This document shows, one piece after another, positions 6,648-13,899 of a stretch of DNA of 64,000 bases (the stretch's first letter is position 1; each line of letters opens with the position of its first letter). Under the pieces are notes generated by a model. That model had not been told where the DNA came from. It did no database searches and saw only the letters and a program-made list of their open reading frames with translations. The translations under genes and the position numbers were made by a program. Source of the DNA: Alphaproteobacteria bacterium (GTDB taxonomy: Bacteria; Pseudomonadota; Alphaproteobacteria; Micropepsales; Micropepsaceae); NCBI GenBank assembly GCA_020852655.1, contig JADZAI010000106.1, forward strand, positions 62,001 to 126,000, written 5' to 3'.

Positions 6648-7442
6648 ATGCAGACGATGGCCCAAGAACGAAACAAAATTCATTTCTCAGCCGAGGTGCT
6701 TGAATCGGTTCAAGCGGCGGCAATGGAGAATGCGCAGTCTTTGGTAGCGGAATCGGCGTTGTTGTCCGCGAACGGCTTTTACGCACGCGCCTACTTCTTG
6801 GCGGTCGCCGCTATCGAGGAGGTTGGCAAAGGTTGGATGTCGTTCACGGCGCGGGGGCGCGATTTGAACGCCCCTGACGTTCAAGCCACCCTGAGACGCG
6901 AGTTCGAGGACCACGCAAAAAAGATTCTTCTCGGGTTCTCTGGCGTCGTCACCAACATGCCGCCAGATCAGCTACGCGCGGAAATACTAGAAGTCGTCAA
7001 TCGCATGATCGCGCTGAAGCATGGGCGTGAGCCTTCGATGTACGTAGATGTGTCGTCGCAAGGCAACGTGACTTCGCCCCTGAAGGTCGTTCGGCCGGTA
7101 AACGGGGTCGATGCCCCACATCTTGCGCGACTGTGCCTTAGCGAAGCGCTCCGCGCTTTCGAAATGCGCTCACCGCCTCGGGTCTCCAAGTTTCAAGATC
7201 GCCTCTATACGCTTGGGAAGGGCGCTCTAGCCGTCGCCAATACGCAGGACTTCTGGGAATTCTTGCTCAGTAGGTTGGAAGCCCATCCGAAGCCTGTGAC
7301 GAACGAGAAATACGCCGAGCTATGGGCCGAATGTACCGTCACCTATCACGACGCATACTTCAAACGCGGGCGCACTTTCCTGCAGAAAGCCGTCGAGGAT
7401 GCTGCTGAGCAGGCGGAGCCTGCCGGAGAGGGGGTTCAGTAG
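6648..7442 (+). CDS. AbiV-family abortive infection protein (HEPN fold)
   Basis: A 264-residue protein. The N-terminal half carries the AbiV/HEPN signature: NAQSLVAESALL (28-39), then GFYARAYFLAVAAIEEVGK (43-61), in which the Arg/Ala-rich helix and the A-I-E-E-x-G-K end are typical, followed by a charged helix with EFEDHAKKI (85-93). AbiV in lactococci blocks phage late translation after contact with a phage protein; HEPN proteins are often RNases, but I do not see the classical RxxxxH motif clearly. The C-terminal 130 residues are not recognised. The second ATG (6657) is an equally possible start. The metallopeptidase-like gene follows after 32 bases, so the pair may be one defence unit. Confidence 0.8.
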   Translation: MQTMAQERNKIHFSAEVLESVQAAAMENAQSLVAESALLSANGFYARAYFLAVAAIEEVGKGWMSFTARGRDLNAPDVQATLRREFEDHAKKILLGFSGVVTNMPPDQLRAEILEVVNRMIALKHGREPSMYVDVSSQGNVTSPLKVVRPVNGVDAPHLARLCLSEALRAFEMRSPPRVSKFQDRLYTLGKGALAVANTQDFWEFLLSRLEAHPKPVTNEKYAELWAECTVTYHDAYFKRGRTFLQKAVEDAAEQAEPAGEGVQ

Positions 7443-7474
7443 CGCCCACCGCGTGTTTCTGTTATGTTCACGCC

Positions 7475-8560
7475 ATGGCCGAATCTTTCGCTGATCTTTT
7501 GGAAGGAGTTGACGAAGCTTGCCGCCCTCCCGAGCGGGCGTGGTCGATTCATTTCAAGATGGAGCAGGACTTCAATCCAGATGCGCTGAATACGATTGCG
7601 CGGTCCATCACAGTAATTGCGCTTCATCTCCTGAAGGACGGTTTTGACCTTTCCCGCTTAGACGGCATCATCATCGCCGAGGATTATCCGAAGGCGCTAC
7701 GGGAACTGGATCGCGGTTTTCAGCCATCCCGAGCTTTGACGCATACTCAAACCTCGTTCGGCTCTGGCGTTGCCATGGCGGTACCTGTCATTCGCGATGA
7801 CAAATACATGGCGCACATCGTCTTTGACGTGCGTGGCGTCGTCATGTTCATCGCAGAGAGCCAGAGCGAGCAAGCGATCTCACGCTACCTCGTGGCGCAC
7901 GAGATGGGCCACGTGCACGACTTGGCTATGCAGTGCACCGGAATGCCGTCGCTAATGCCGACCGATCCAATAGAAGGCGAGCTTGAAGGCTATCTGATAA
8001 GCGTCGCTCGCGCTTGCTGGGATGAGTACATCGCCTGCATTGTGAGCGCTCCCTACAACCCTGCTGAGGTTGAATCGAGAGAGCGAGTACTGGTTGATTG
8101 TGTGGCTGGGCTTCAGAAGGACATCAATCTGACCAAGATTGATTTCGTCAAAACTGGCGACGTTGGTACCGCATGGCCGTCGTGCGCAATCTTGGCAGGC
8201 GATGCACTGAAGTTTGCGGCCTATCTCATAGGCCATCTGGAAGGTGCCAATCAAAAGCTAGAGGAGCACGCTCCCGAGGCCGCGAGTGTAATTCGTGGCT
8301 CGTTTTTCGAGCGCCACTTTTCGGCGCTGGAAGAAGCCCTCCGAACGATGATGCAATCTTACGGCAAATGGGGTGACTTCTCGTCGTTTCAGCCGGTCAA
8401 AGACGTAGCCCTCGCCTTCCTACGGTCGCTAGGCGTACGTCCTCGTCCAATGGCCGATGGCAGCCTATGGGTGGATATTGACTATCCTGCCGACCTTACC
8501 GCGCTCGACGTTCTCCGTTTGAGGATGCAGGGCGCGTGGGAGGCGAACTCCCGCGCTTGA
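7475..8560 (+). CDS. HExxH metallopeptidase-like protein next to AbiV
   Basis: A 361-residue protein with a zinc-binding HEMGH at 142-146 in the context YLVAHEMGHVHDLA, and a possible third ligand in CWDEYIACI (Glu184, Asp183), about 38 residues later. This spacing fits gluzincin-type or IrrE/ImmA-like peptidases, though no DNA-binding domain is seen. No signal peptide or membrane segment is visible, so it should be cytosolic. The C-terminal 170 residues are not recognised. It follows AbiV by 32 bases on the same strand. In phage and plasmid elements ImmA-type peptidases cut repressors to release control; whether this one is a regulator or an effector is unknown. Confidence 0.65.
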   Translation: MAESFADLLEGVDEACRPPERAWSIHFKMEQDFNPDALNTIARSITVIALHLLKDGFDLSRLDGIIIAEDYPKALRELDRGFQPSRALTHTQTSFGSGVAMAVPVIRDDKYMAHIVFDVRGVVMFIAESQSEQAISRYLVAHEMGHVHDLAMQCTGMPSLMPTDPIEGELEGYLISVARACWDEYIACIVSAPYNPAEVESRERVLVDCVAGLQKDINLTKIDFVKTGDVGTAWPSCAILAGDALKFAAYLIGHLEGANQKLEEHAPEAASVIRGSFFERHFSALEEALRTMMQSYGKWGDFSSFQPVKDVALAFLRSLGVRPRPMADGSLWVDIDYPADLTALDVLRLRMQGAWEANSRA

Positions 8561-8616
8561 CCGATCCGAGAGAGTTCCTATGTTTAGGTATCCGGTCTCT
8601 CCTGTCGGAGTTTCGA

Positions 8617-8826
8617 ATGTTTCCCCAAACCCCCAACCGCGACTACATCAAGGTCCCGTATCGAATGGATGGCCTCCGCTGTTCCATGGAGCGAGTGGGC
8701 TTCTTCACAGAACAATGTGATGGGCGGCACTACCTAATGCGTCAGGACATTGGGGCGAATCTCAGCAACCCGGCCGTTTACGCGCTACCTGCCTTTAAGA
8801 ACGGCTGGGCCGTCCGGGTTCAATAG
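8617..8826 (+). CDS. Small hypothetical protein
   Basis: A 69-residue protein beginning MFPQTPNRDYIKVPYRMDG, with a GGAG ribosome-binding site seven bases before the ATG. It contains aromatic residues and a Cys pair (LRCSMERVGFFTEQC) but no known domain. It ends seven bases into the 3' end of the convergent gene at 8820. Context: last plus-strand gene of the island before the tRNA. Confidence 0.45.
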   Translation: MFPQTPNRDYIKVPYRMDGLRCSMERVGFFTEQCDGRHYLMRQDIGANLSNPAVYALPAFKNGWAVRVQ

Positions 8827-9083
8827 CCGTCCGGGCCATCTCCTTTTGCTCCAGAGTCGCCGTACCAGCGCATCTGTGCGTCATCTAGCGCTTTGCCAAG
8901 AGCGTCTTTCGCGCTCGTGCCATCCGCTTCTTCGACATCGGCGACGACCGTGACGGCATTTTCGCCGCTCGCTGCTTTGAAGGCGCGACTCTCAAGTACG
9001 CGCCATGGCGCAGGCAATATGGCGCGCAGTATTTCGAGCGAGGGATAGGCGGGCTGAAACCTGATTTGCTCACGAATTTGCAT
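8820..9083 (-). CDS. Small hypothetical protein at island edge
   Basis: An 87-residue protein beginning MQIREQIRFQPAYPSLE with a GAGAGGG ribosome-binding site directly upstream. The first half mixes strands and helices (ILRAILPAPWRVLE); the C-terminal third is polar and Gly/Asp-rich. No family recognised, and it is not an integrase. It lies between the metallopeptidase group and the tRNA-Leu 3' end, where many islands carry their integrase; none is visible here. Confidence 0.5.
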   Translation of the reverse strand: MQIREQIRFQPAYPSLEILRAILPAPWRVLESRAFKAASGENAVTVVADVEEADGTSAKDALGKALDDAQMRWYGDSGAKGDGPDGY

Positions 9084-9103
9084 CCGGCCCTCTCCGCGAA
9101 GAA

Positions 9104-9125
9104 CTAGTGGAAAACCTAGTGGAAA
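9104..9125. repeat. Tandem CTAGTGGAAA repeats beside tRNA 3' end
   Basis: CTAGTGGAAA occurs at 9104-9113 and again at 9116-9125, a 12-bp period, about 55 bases from the tRNA-Leu 3' end. Short direct repeats next to a core att site are often arm-type integrase binding sites; that role is inferred. Confidence 0.45.
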
Positions 9126-9178
9126 CGCAGACTTTGCAGCCGAGATAATGCCGTAAAATCAATGTGTTATAGGTAAAA

Positions 9179-9265
9179 TGGTGCGGCCAAGAAGACTCGA
9201 ACTTCCACGGGAGTTACCCCACTAGCACCTCAAGCTAGCGCGTCTACCAATTCCGCCATGGCCGC
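9179..9265 (-). tRNA. tRNA-Leu (anticodon GAG)
   Basis: The minus strand folds as a class II tRNA of 87 nt including encoded CCA. The acceptor stem GCGGCCA pairs with TGGCCGC, the D stem GCG/CGC is present, the anticodon stem CTAGC/GCTAG encloses TTGAGGT with GAG at positions 34-36, the long variable arm is GGG-TAAC-TCCC, and the T arm reads GGAAG-TTCGAGT-CTTCT. It ends with A plus CCA. It reads CUC and CUU codons. The foreign-looking DNA begins directly after its 3' end, which marks it as the probable integration site of the island. Confidence 0.97.
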
Positions 9266-9406
9266 ATCGGGAGTCGCCCGTTGGGCGACGCAAGGGCCGC
9301 GCGTATAGCAAGGTGCCACGGCCTTGTGAAGCGCTGTTTGAGGGGCGAAATAAACGCCGCCAGAGGCGGAAATCCGGCATTGGCCCGGCCCAGCGGCGGC
9401 AGAACC

Positions 9407-9637
9407 TCAGGCGGCGGTCTGGAGCGTGCGGGTGACGGAGACGCAGATCTTCTCGCCCTGGATGACGATGTCGCCGCGGGCGACGGGCTGTCCGTTCGCC
9501 AGGATCCAGGCTTCGTCGTTCTGGTGGGCGTCGAGTTCGATCACCGCGCCGCGGCCCATGCGCAGGAGCTGATGCATCGGAATTGCCGTCTTCCCGAGGA
9601 CGACGGAAATCTCGACCTTGACCTGTTCGACTGCCAC
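9407..9637 (-). CDS. FliN/SpoA-domain protein
   Basis: A 76-residue protein that is almost entirely one SpoA (FliM/FliN C-terminal) domain: VEISVVLGKTAIPMHQLLRM, GRGAVIELD, then NGQPVARGDIVIQGEKICVSV. SpoA domains form the flagellar C-ring or type III secretion sorting platform. It is shorter than usual FliN (about 110 or more residues), lacking the N-terminal extension. No other flagellar gene lies in the window, so it may be a stray fliN or work with a distant flagellar cluster. It diverges from lipB with 54 bases between. Confidence 0.75.
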   Translation of the reverse strand: MAVEQVKVEISVVLGKTAIPMHQLLRMGRGAVIELDAHQNDEAWILANGQPVARGDIVIQGEKICVSVTRTLQTAA

Positions 9638-9691
9638 GTAGCGCCCCTGACCCGGTTGCGACGCTAGCGGCGGGCGCTTACTTGAGCGTTA

Positions 9692-10363
9692 ATGACTTCG
9701 GCGTCGCATATCGAGTGGCGGATATCGGAGGGTCTCGTCCCCTATCCCGAGGCGCTGGCCTTCATGGAAGCGCGCGCCGCGGACATCGCCGACGGAACGG
9801 CGCCGGAGACGATCTGGCTGCTGGAACATCCGCCGCTCTATACCGCGGGGACCAGCACGCAGCCCGGCGACCTGCTGGAGCCGGACCGCTTCCCGGTATT
9901 CCAAACAGGCCGCGGCGGACAATATACCTATCACGGGCCGGGTCAGCGGGTCGGCTACGTCATGCTCAACGTCAAGGCGCGCGGCGGCGACGTCAGGAAG
10001 TTCGTGCAAGGGCTGGAGGAATGGCTCATCCGGTCGCTGGCGCGGCTTGGGGTGGCGGGCGAGCGGCGCGCGGGCCGCATCGGAATCTGGGTGCGCGACG
10101 AGGCGACCGGGGGCGAGAACAAGATCGCGGCCCTCGGACTGCGCATCCGCCGCGGCGTGTCGTTTCACGGCGTGTCGTTGAACGTGGCGCCCGACCTCTC
10201 GCATTTCGCCGGCATCGTGCCCTGCGGTATCCGGGCGCATGGCGTAACGAGCCTGAAGCAGCTCGGCCTGCCGCACGACATGAGGCGCGTCGACACCGCC
10301 TTGCGTGCGACGCTGGGCGAGGTCTTTCCGGGCGCCGCGCCGGCCATGGTAAACCGGAGCTGA
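9692..10363 (+). CDS. lipB: Octanoyl-[ACP]:protein N-octanoyltransferase
   Basis: LipB moves octanoyl groups from acyl carrier protein to lipoyl domains of 2-oxoacid dehydrogenases and GcvH, the first step of de novo lipoate synthesis; LipA then inserts sulfur. At 223 residues it has the family length and motifs: [11 protein letters not shown] (45-55), [12 protein letters not shown] (74-85), Lys144 in [11 protein letters not shown], and the catalytic Cys178 in GIVPCGI followed by GVTSL. The enzyme is cytosolic. It stands alone on the plus strand, diverging from the FliN-like gene. The ATG at 9692 has only a weak ribosome-binding site, but it places [14 protein letters not shown] at the usual N-terminal position. 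Confidence 0.95.
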   Translation: MTSASHIEWRISEGLVPYPEALAFMEARAADIADGTAPETIWLLEHPPLYTAGTSTQPGDLLEPDRFPVFQTGRGGQYTYHGPGQRVGYVMLNVKARGGDVRKFVQGLEEWLIRSLARLGVAGERRAGRIGIWVRDEATGGENKIAALGLRIRRGVSFHGVSLNVAPDLSHFAGIVPCGIRAHGVTSLKQLGLPHDMRRVDTALRATLGEVFPGAAPAMVNRS

Positions 10364-10459
10364 AATCTCAAGGTAAACGCGCATAAAGCCTTCGCTTACG
10401 CGGATTTCACCGCTGTTCCGTAGACTGAGAGACGGTTCAGGTCTCGGAAGAAATCCGGC

Positions 10460-12022
10460 GTGGTCTTCAGCGGGCGAATTGCCTCGGTGCTAGGTCTGGT
10501 CGCGCTCCTCGCGGGCGTGGTTGCCGTGTACGTGCCGGCCACGCGGGTCAGCGCGGAGATCGACAGCGCCCTCCAGCGCGAGGAAGACGTCGTCGCGGAC
10601 TCACTGAAGATGCGCCTGCTCGCCGATGCCGAGGAAGACGTCCAGGCCCTTGCCGGCGCCACGACGGCCCGCGCGCTCGACGATCTCCGCAGCGGTTATG
10701 GGGAATCGATGCGCCAGGCCGTGAAGGTCAGCGGCTTCGCGCTGTTCGACGCCACGGGTGCCGAGATCGCGTTCTTCGGCAGCATCGACACGCCCAGCGG
10801 CCTTGCCCGAACGACCGCGGCCCGGCGCCTCGCCCAGCAGGCGGCGGTAGGCGCGGAGAGCCAACACTTCGGCGGCTTCGTGCTTTCCTACGGCCAGGTC
10901 TATGTCACCGCCGCGGCCCGGGTCGCCCTGACCGAGGCAGACGGCGGAAGCGCCGAACCGGCTATCGCGGTCACCTTCACGCGGGTCGAGCACTCCGTGC
11001 TGAGCCGCCTGTCGCAGGATTACCGCCTCCGCGGTCTCGATTTCTCGCAAGACAGCGTGCCGGACAAGAACGCCCTGCCGCTTGCCGACAATCGTGGCGG
11101 CATCGTCGGCTATCTGGTCTGGAGCCGGACGAGCCCGACCGAGACAATGCTGCGGTCGCTGGGCCCATGGTTCATGGCAGTCGTTGCGGCTGTGACCCTG
11201 ATCCTGACGCTTCTGGTGCTGCTGGCGATGCGCGAACACCGCCGCGCGGCCGCCGCCCAGCTGGCGACCGAAGTGGTAGTCAAGTCGGAGCGCGCCAAGA
11301 GCATGCTCTTCGCCAATCTCAGCCATGAGTTCCGGACGCCGCTGAACGCCGTCATCGGGTTTGCCGACGTCATGCGGCTGCGCATGTTCGGCTCGCTCGG
11401 GCATGCGAAATACGCCGAGTATGTCGACGACATCCACGCGAGCGCTTCGCATCTCCTGACGCTCATCGAGGACGTGTTGATGCTGTCCCGGTACGAGGCC
11501 AACGAGGCCGAGCAGCTCGATGCCCCGGTGTCCCTGGGCGCCGCCGTGGACGACGTGCGGCGGATGCTGGCGCAGACCGCGGCGGACAAAGGCCTGACGC
11601 TTCAGACCGATATCGCCGGCTCCCCCATGGTGCTGGCCTCGGAGAAGGCCATCCGGCAGATCGTGACCAATCTCGTCGGCAACGCCATCAAATACACGGA
11701 ACGGGGCACCATCCGCATCGGAGCCGGAACATCGCGGCTGGGCAAGCATGTCTGGATGACGGTGACGGACAGCGGCATCGGAATCCCCAAAGAGCATCTG
11801 AATCGTATCCTCAGCCCCTTCGAGCAGGTCGACGATGTCTATGCCCGCAAGCAGGGGGGCACCGGCCTCGGATTGTCCATCGTCGGCACCATACTGGCGC
11901 GGGCCGGAGGCAAGATCCGTATCGAGAGCGAACCCGGCGTCGGGACTAGGGTGAGCGTTACCCTGCGCCGCGCCGACACCGGCGTCGCCAGCGCCAACGT
12001 GCCGCACGCACGCGCTGCTTGA
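10460..12022 (+). CDS. Membrane sensor histidine kinase, orphan
   Basis: A 520-residue kinase starting with GTG (GGAAG ribosome-binding site upstream). Layout: transmembrane helix at about 8-27, an extracytoplasmic sensor region to about 235, a second helix at about 238-258, HisKA with the phospho-acceptor His289 in FANLSHEFRTPLNAVIGFAD, and a HATPase_c domain with NLVGNAIKY (N box), DSGIGIP (G1) and GGTGLGLSI (G2). No response regulator lies nearby, so its partner is elsewhere. The HisKA and following MFGSLG segment resemble PdhS/DivJ-type cell-cycle kinases of alphaproteobacteria, which is suggestive only. The sensed signal is unknown. Confidence 0.9.
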   Translation: MVFSGRIASVLGLVALLAGVVAVYVPATRVSAEIDSALQREEDVVADSLKMRLLADAEEDVQALAGATTARALDDLRSGYGESMRQAVKVSGFALFDATGAEIAFFGSIDTPSGLARTTAARRLAQQAAVGAESQHFGGFVLSYGQVYVTAAARVALTEADGGSAEPAIAVTFTRVEHSVLSRLSQDYRLRGLDFSQDSVPDKNALPLADNRGGIVGYLVWSRTSPTETMLRSLGPWFMAVVAAVTLILTLLVLLAMREHRRAAAAQLATEVVVKSERAKSMLFANLSHEFRTPLNAVIGFADVMRLRMFGSLGHAKYAEYVDDIHASASHLLTLIEDVLMLSRYEANEAEQLDAPVSLGAAVDDVRRMLAQTAADKGLTLQTDIAGSPMVLASEKAIRQIVTNLVGNAIKYTERGTIRIGAGTSRLGKHVWMTVTDSGIGIPKEHLNRILSPFEQVDDVYARKQGGTGLGLSIVGTILARAGGKIRIESEPGVGTRVSVTLRRADTGVASANVPHARAA

Positions 12023-12121
12023 TCGGCGCCAGCGCGCGCCTACGATCGGCTTCCCGGCCGCATGGCACGCAGCCCTTCGCGCCGGTGGGCGTTGAACGGT
12101 CGTTGCACAAGCGAGGATCTC

Positions 12122-12421
12122 ATGACCAAGGCGTCCGCAAAGACGGCGAAATCGAAGACGATGAAGGGCGCAGCGCCCAAGGCGGCAACGGCACGCAAGA
12201 CCAAGGCGATGCTGCGGAAGGTGACGGCCGAGAAGGCCGCCAACGCGACGCCGCCGGCAAACGACGTTTCCAAGAAGGCGCATCCGCGCGTCGCCGCGCT
12301 CAAAGGCGCGAAGAAGCCCGCCGGCGCAAAGCCCGGTGCGGTCGCCGAGCGCGACACGGCGGCCGCGAAGAGCCGTAACCATGCCCTGACCGGGCGGTCC
12401 CAGCTCAATTTCCGCGGCTAG
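12122..12421 (+). CDS. Lys/Ala/Pro-rich small basic protein (histone H1-like composition)
   Basis: A 99-residue low-complexity protein starting MTKASAKTAKSKTMKGAAPK, with a GAGGA ribosome-binding site. It is dominated by Lys, Ala and Thr with AAKS, KAAT and KKPAGAKPG repeats and a short polar end (NHALTGRSQLNFRG). The composition is like bacterial H1-type or AlgP-type nucleoid proteins and the N-terminal region is disordered; DNA binding is inferred. It stands between the histidine kinase and an exported protein, eight bases before the latter. A longer frame in the other phase over this region is an artefact of its composition. Confidence 0.6.
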   Translation: MTKASAKTAKSKTMKGAAPKAATARKTKAMLRKVTAEKAANATPPANDVSKKAHPRVAALKGAKKPAGAKPGAVAERDTAAAKSRNHALTGRSQLNFRG

Positions 12422-12428
12422 ACAGGTC

Positions 12429-12929
12429 ATGAGCGGGAGATATCGGATGAGGCCGGCACTCCTTGCACTCGTCGGCGCGGCGGTCTTCGCAGGCGCCACG
12501 GCCCAGGCCGAGCACGACAGCCCCTTCATCCAGATGAGCTTCCTGAAGGGAGACTGGGTACAGGTCAGCAAGGGCGAGACCGTCGAGGAGCACTGGATCG
12601 GTCCGACCGCCGGCACGATGGCAGGCGTCACCATCAGCTACACCGATGCGAAGGACGCGCTCGGCCGGATCGAGTTCATGAGCATCGAGCAGCGCAACGG
12701 CCGGATCACCTTCATCGCCCGCATCGGCGACGAAGCGCCCGTCGCGTTTCCGCTGAAGGAATCCGACAACGGCTATGCCGTGTTCGAGAATCCCGCGCAC
12801 GCCTTCCCGCAGCGCGTCGTCTACGCCTACGGCGGTGACGACACGCTGGATGCCCGGATCGAGGGCACGAAGGACGGGAAGCCGCTTACGATCGGCTGGC
12901 ACTATGTCCGGATGAAACCGGCGCCCTAG
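12429..12929 (+). CDS. DUF6265-type exported protein
   Basis: A 166-residue protein with an N-terminal signal-like segment (ALLALVGAAVFAGATAQA, about 9-27, cleavage after AQA). The mature part has the DUF6265 pattern: FLKGDWVQ, EEHWIGPTAGTMAGV, FENPAHAFPQRVVYAY and a final LTIGWHYVRM strand. The fold is probably lipocalin-like; no activity is known. It follows the Lys-rich protein by seven bases and overlaps the 3' end of the convergent SDR gene by four bases. Confidence 0.75.
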   Translation: MSGRYRMRPALLALVGAAVFAGATAQAEHDSPFIQMSFLKGDWVQVSKGETVEEHWIGPTAGTMAGVTISYTDAKDALGRIEFMSIEQRNGRITFIARIGDEAPVAFPLKESDNGYAVFENPAHAFPQRVVYAYGGDDTLDARIEGTKDGKPLTIGWHYVRMKPAP

Positions 12930-13828
12930 TCGAGGTCCTTGCCGTCCATGCCGGCGTTCTTGCGCGCCCGGGCGACGAGGTCGAGGGCGATCGGGCCGAT
13001 CTCCTTGGGGTCCATCACCGGCTGGGCGGTCGGACCGCGGTGCCAGCCTTCGGCGATCGCCAGCACGCCGCCGCTGGCCTCCCACATGCGGCCGGAGACG
13101 TCTTTCGATTCCTCGCTCGCCAGCCATACGGCGATCGGCGCCACCCATTTGGGGTTCATGGCGACCTTGCGTTCTTCGGTGACCGGACCGCCGAGATTCT
13201 CCGTCAGGCGCGTCAGGGCGCCCGGTGCGATGCAGTTCACCGTCACGCCATAGCGGCGGAGTTCGCGCGCCGCGATGATCGAGAAGGCGGCGATGCCCTG
13301 CTTCGCCGCGCCGTAATTGGTCTGGCCGATATTGCCGTAGATGCCCGATACCGACGAGGTGTTGATGATGCGGCCGTTCACCGGCTGGCCGGTCTCCTTG
13401 TTGAGCTCGCGCCAGTAGTTCGCCGCGTGATGGGTGGGCGCGAAGGTGCCCTTGAGGTGCACCTTGATGACGGCGTCCCATTCGGCCTCCGTCATGTTCA
13501 CCAGCATGCGGTCGCGCAGGATGCCGGCATTGTTGATGACGACGTCGAGCTTGCCGAAGGTCTTGATCGCCTGGTCGATCATGGCCTTGGCCTGATCCCA
13601 GTTGCTGACGTCGGAGCCGTTCGAGACCGCCTCACCGCCCTTCGCCTTGATCTCGGCGACGACGCTGTCGGCCGGGGACAGGTCGGAACCGGTGCCGTCC
13701 GCCGCGCCGCCGAGGTCGTTCACCACGACCCTGGCGCCCTCTTCCGCCAGCATCAGCGCATATTCGCGCCCGATGCCGCGGCCGGCGCCCGTCACGATGC
13801 AGACCCGGCCCTCGCACAATCCCGCCAT
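12926..13828 (-). CDS. SDR oxidoreductase, MFE-2-like (3R)-hydroxyacyl-CoA dehydrogenase
   Basis: From the ATG at 13828 (GGAAGGGAG ribosome-binding site) the product has 300 residues. The NAD-binding TGAGRGIG motif (13-20), VVVNDLGG, NNAGILRDRM, the catalytic Ser in INTSSVSGIYGN and the Tyr/Lys pair in TNYGAAKQG are all present. The wording NDLGGAADGTG, ILRDRMLVNM and a long C-terminal part after the SDR core closely follow the dehydrogenase domain of peroxisomal multifunctional enzyme 2. It probably oxidises a (3R)-hydroxyacyl-CoA in a fatty-acid or steroid-type beta-oxidation route; the substrate is inferred. It diverges from the cyclase gene with 71 bases between. Confidence 0.85.
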   Translation of the reverse strand: MAGLCEGRVCIVTGAGRGIGREYALMLAEEGARVVVNDLGGAADGTGSDLSPADSVVAEIKAKGGEAVSNGSDVSNWDQAKAMIDQAIKTFGKLDVVINNAGILRDRMLVNMTEAEWDAVIKVHLKGTFAPTHHAANYWRELNKETGQPVNGRIINTSSVSGIYGNIGQTNYGAAKQGIAAFSIIAARELRRYGVTVNCIAPGALTRLTENLGGPVTEERKVAMNPKWVAPIAVWLASEESKDVSGRMWEASGGVLAIAEGWHRGPTAQPVMDPKEIGPIALDLVARARKNAGMDGKDLD

Positions 13829-13899
13829 AACCCGCTCCCTTCCTGATATAAGTGGGGCGATTGTAGCGGTGCGGTGCGCGCCGACAACCATGGACGGCG

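Noticed and set aside
12062-12378. Alternative frames and longer N terminus for the Lys/Ala-rich protein
   Set aside because: The ATG at 12122 has a GAGGA site and the Lys/Ala pattern begins there; the other frame is Arg/Gly-rich shadow of the same repeats.
10601-12634. A 677-codon minus-strand frame opposite the histidine kinase
   Set aside because: No motifs, Arg/Gly/His-rich composition, and the plus strand carries complete HisKA and HATPase domains.
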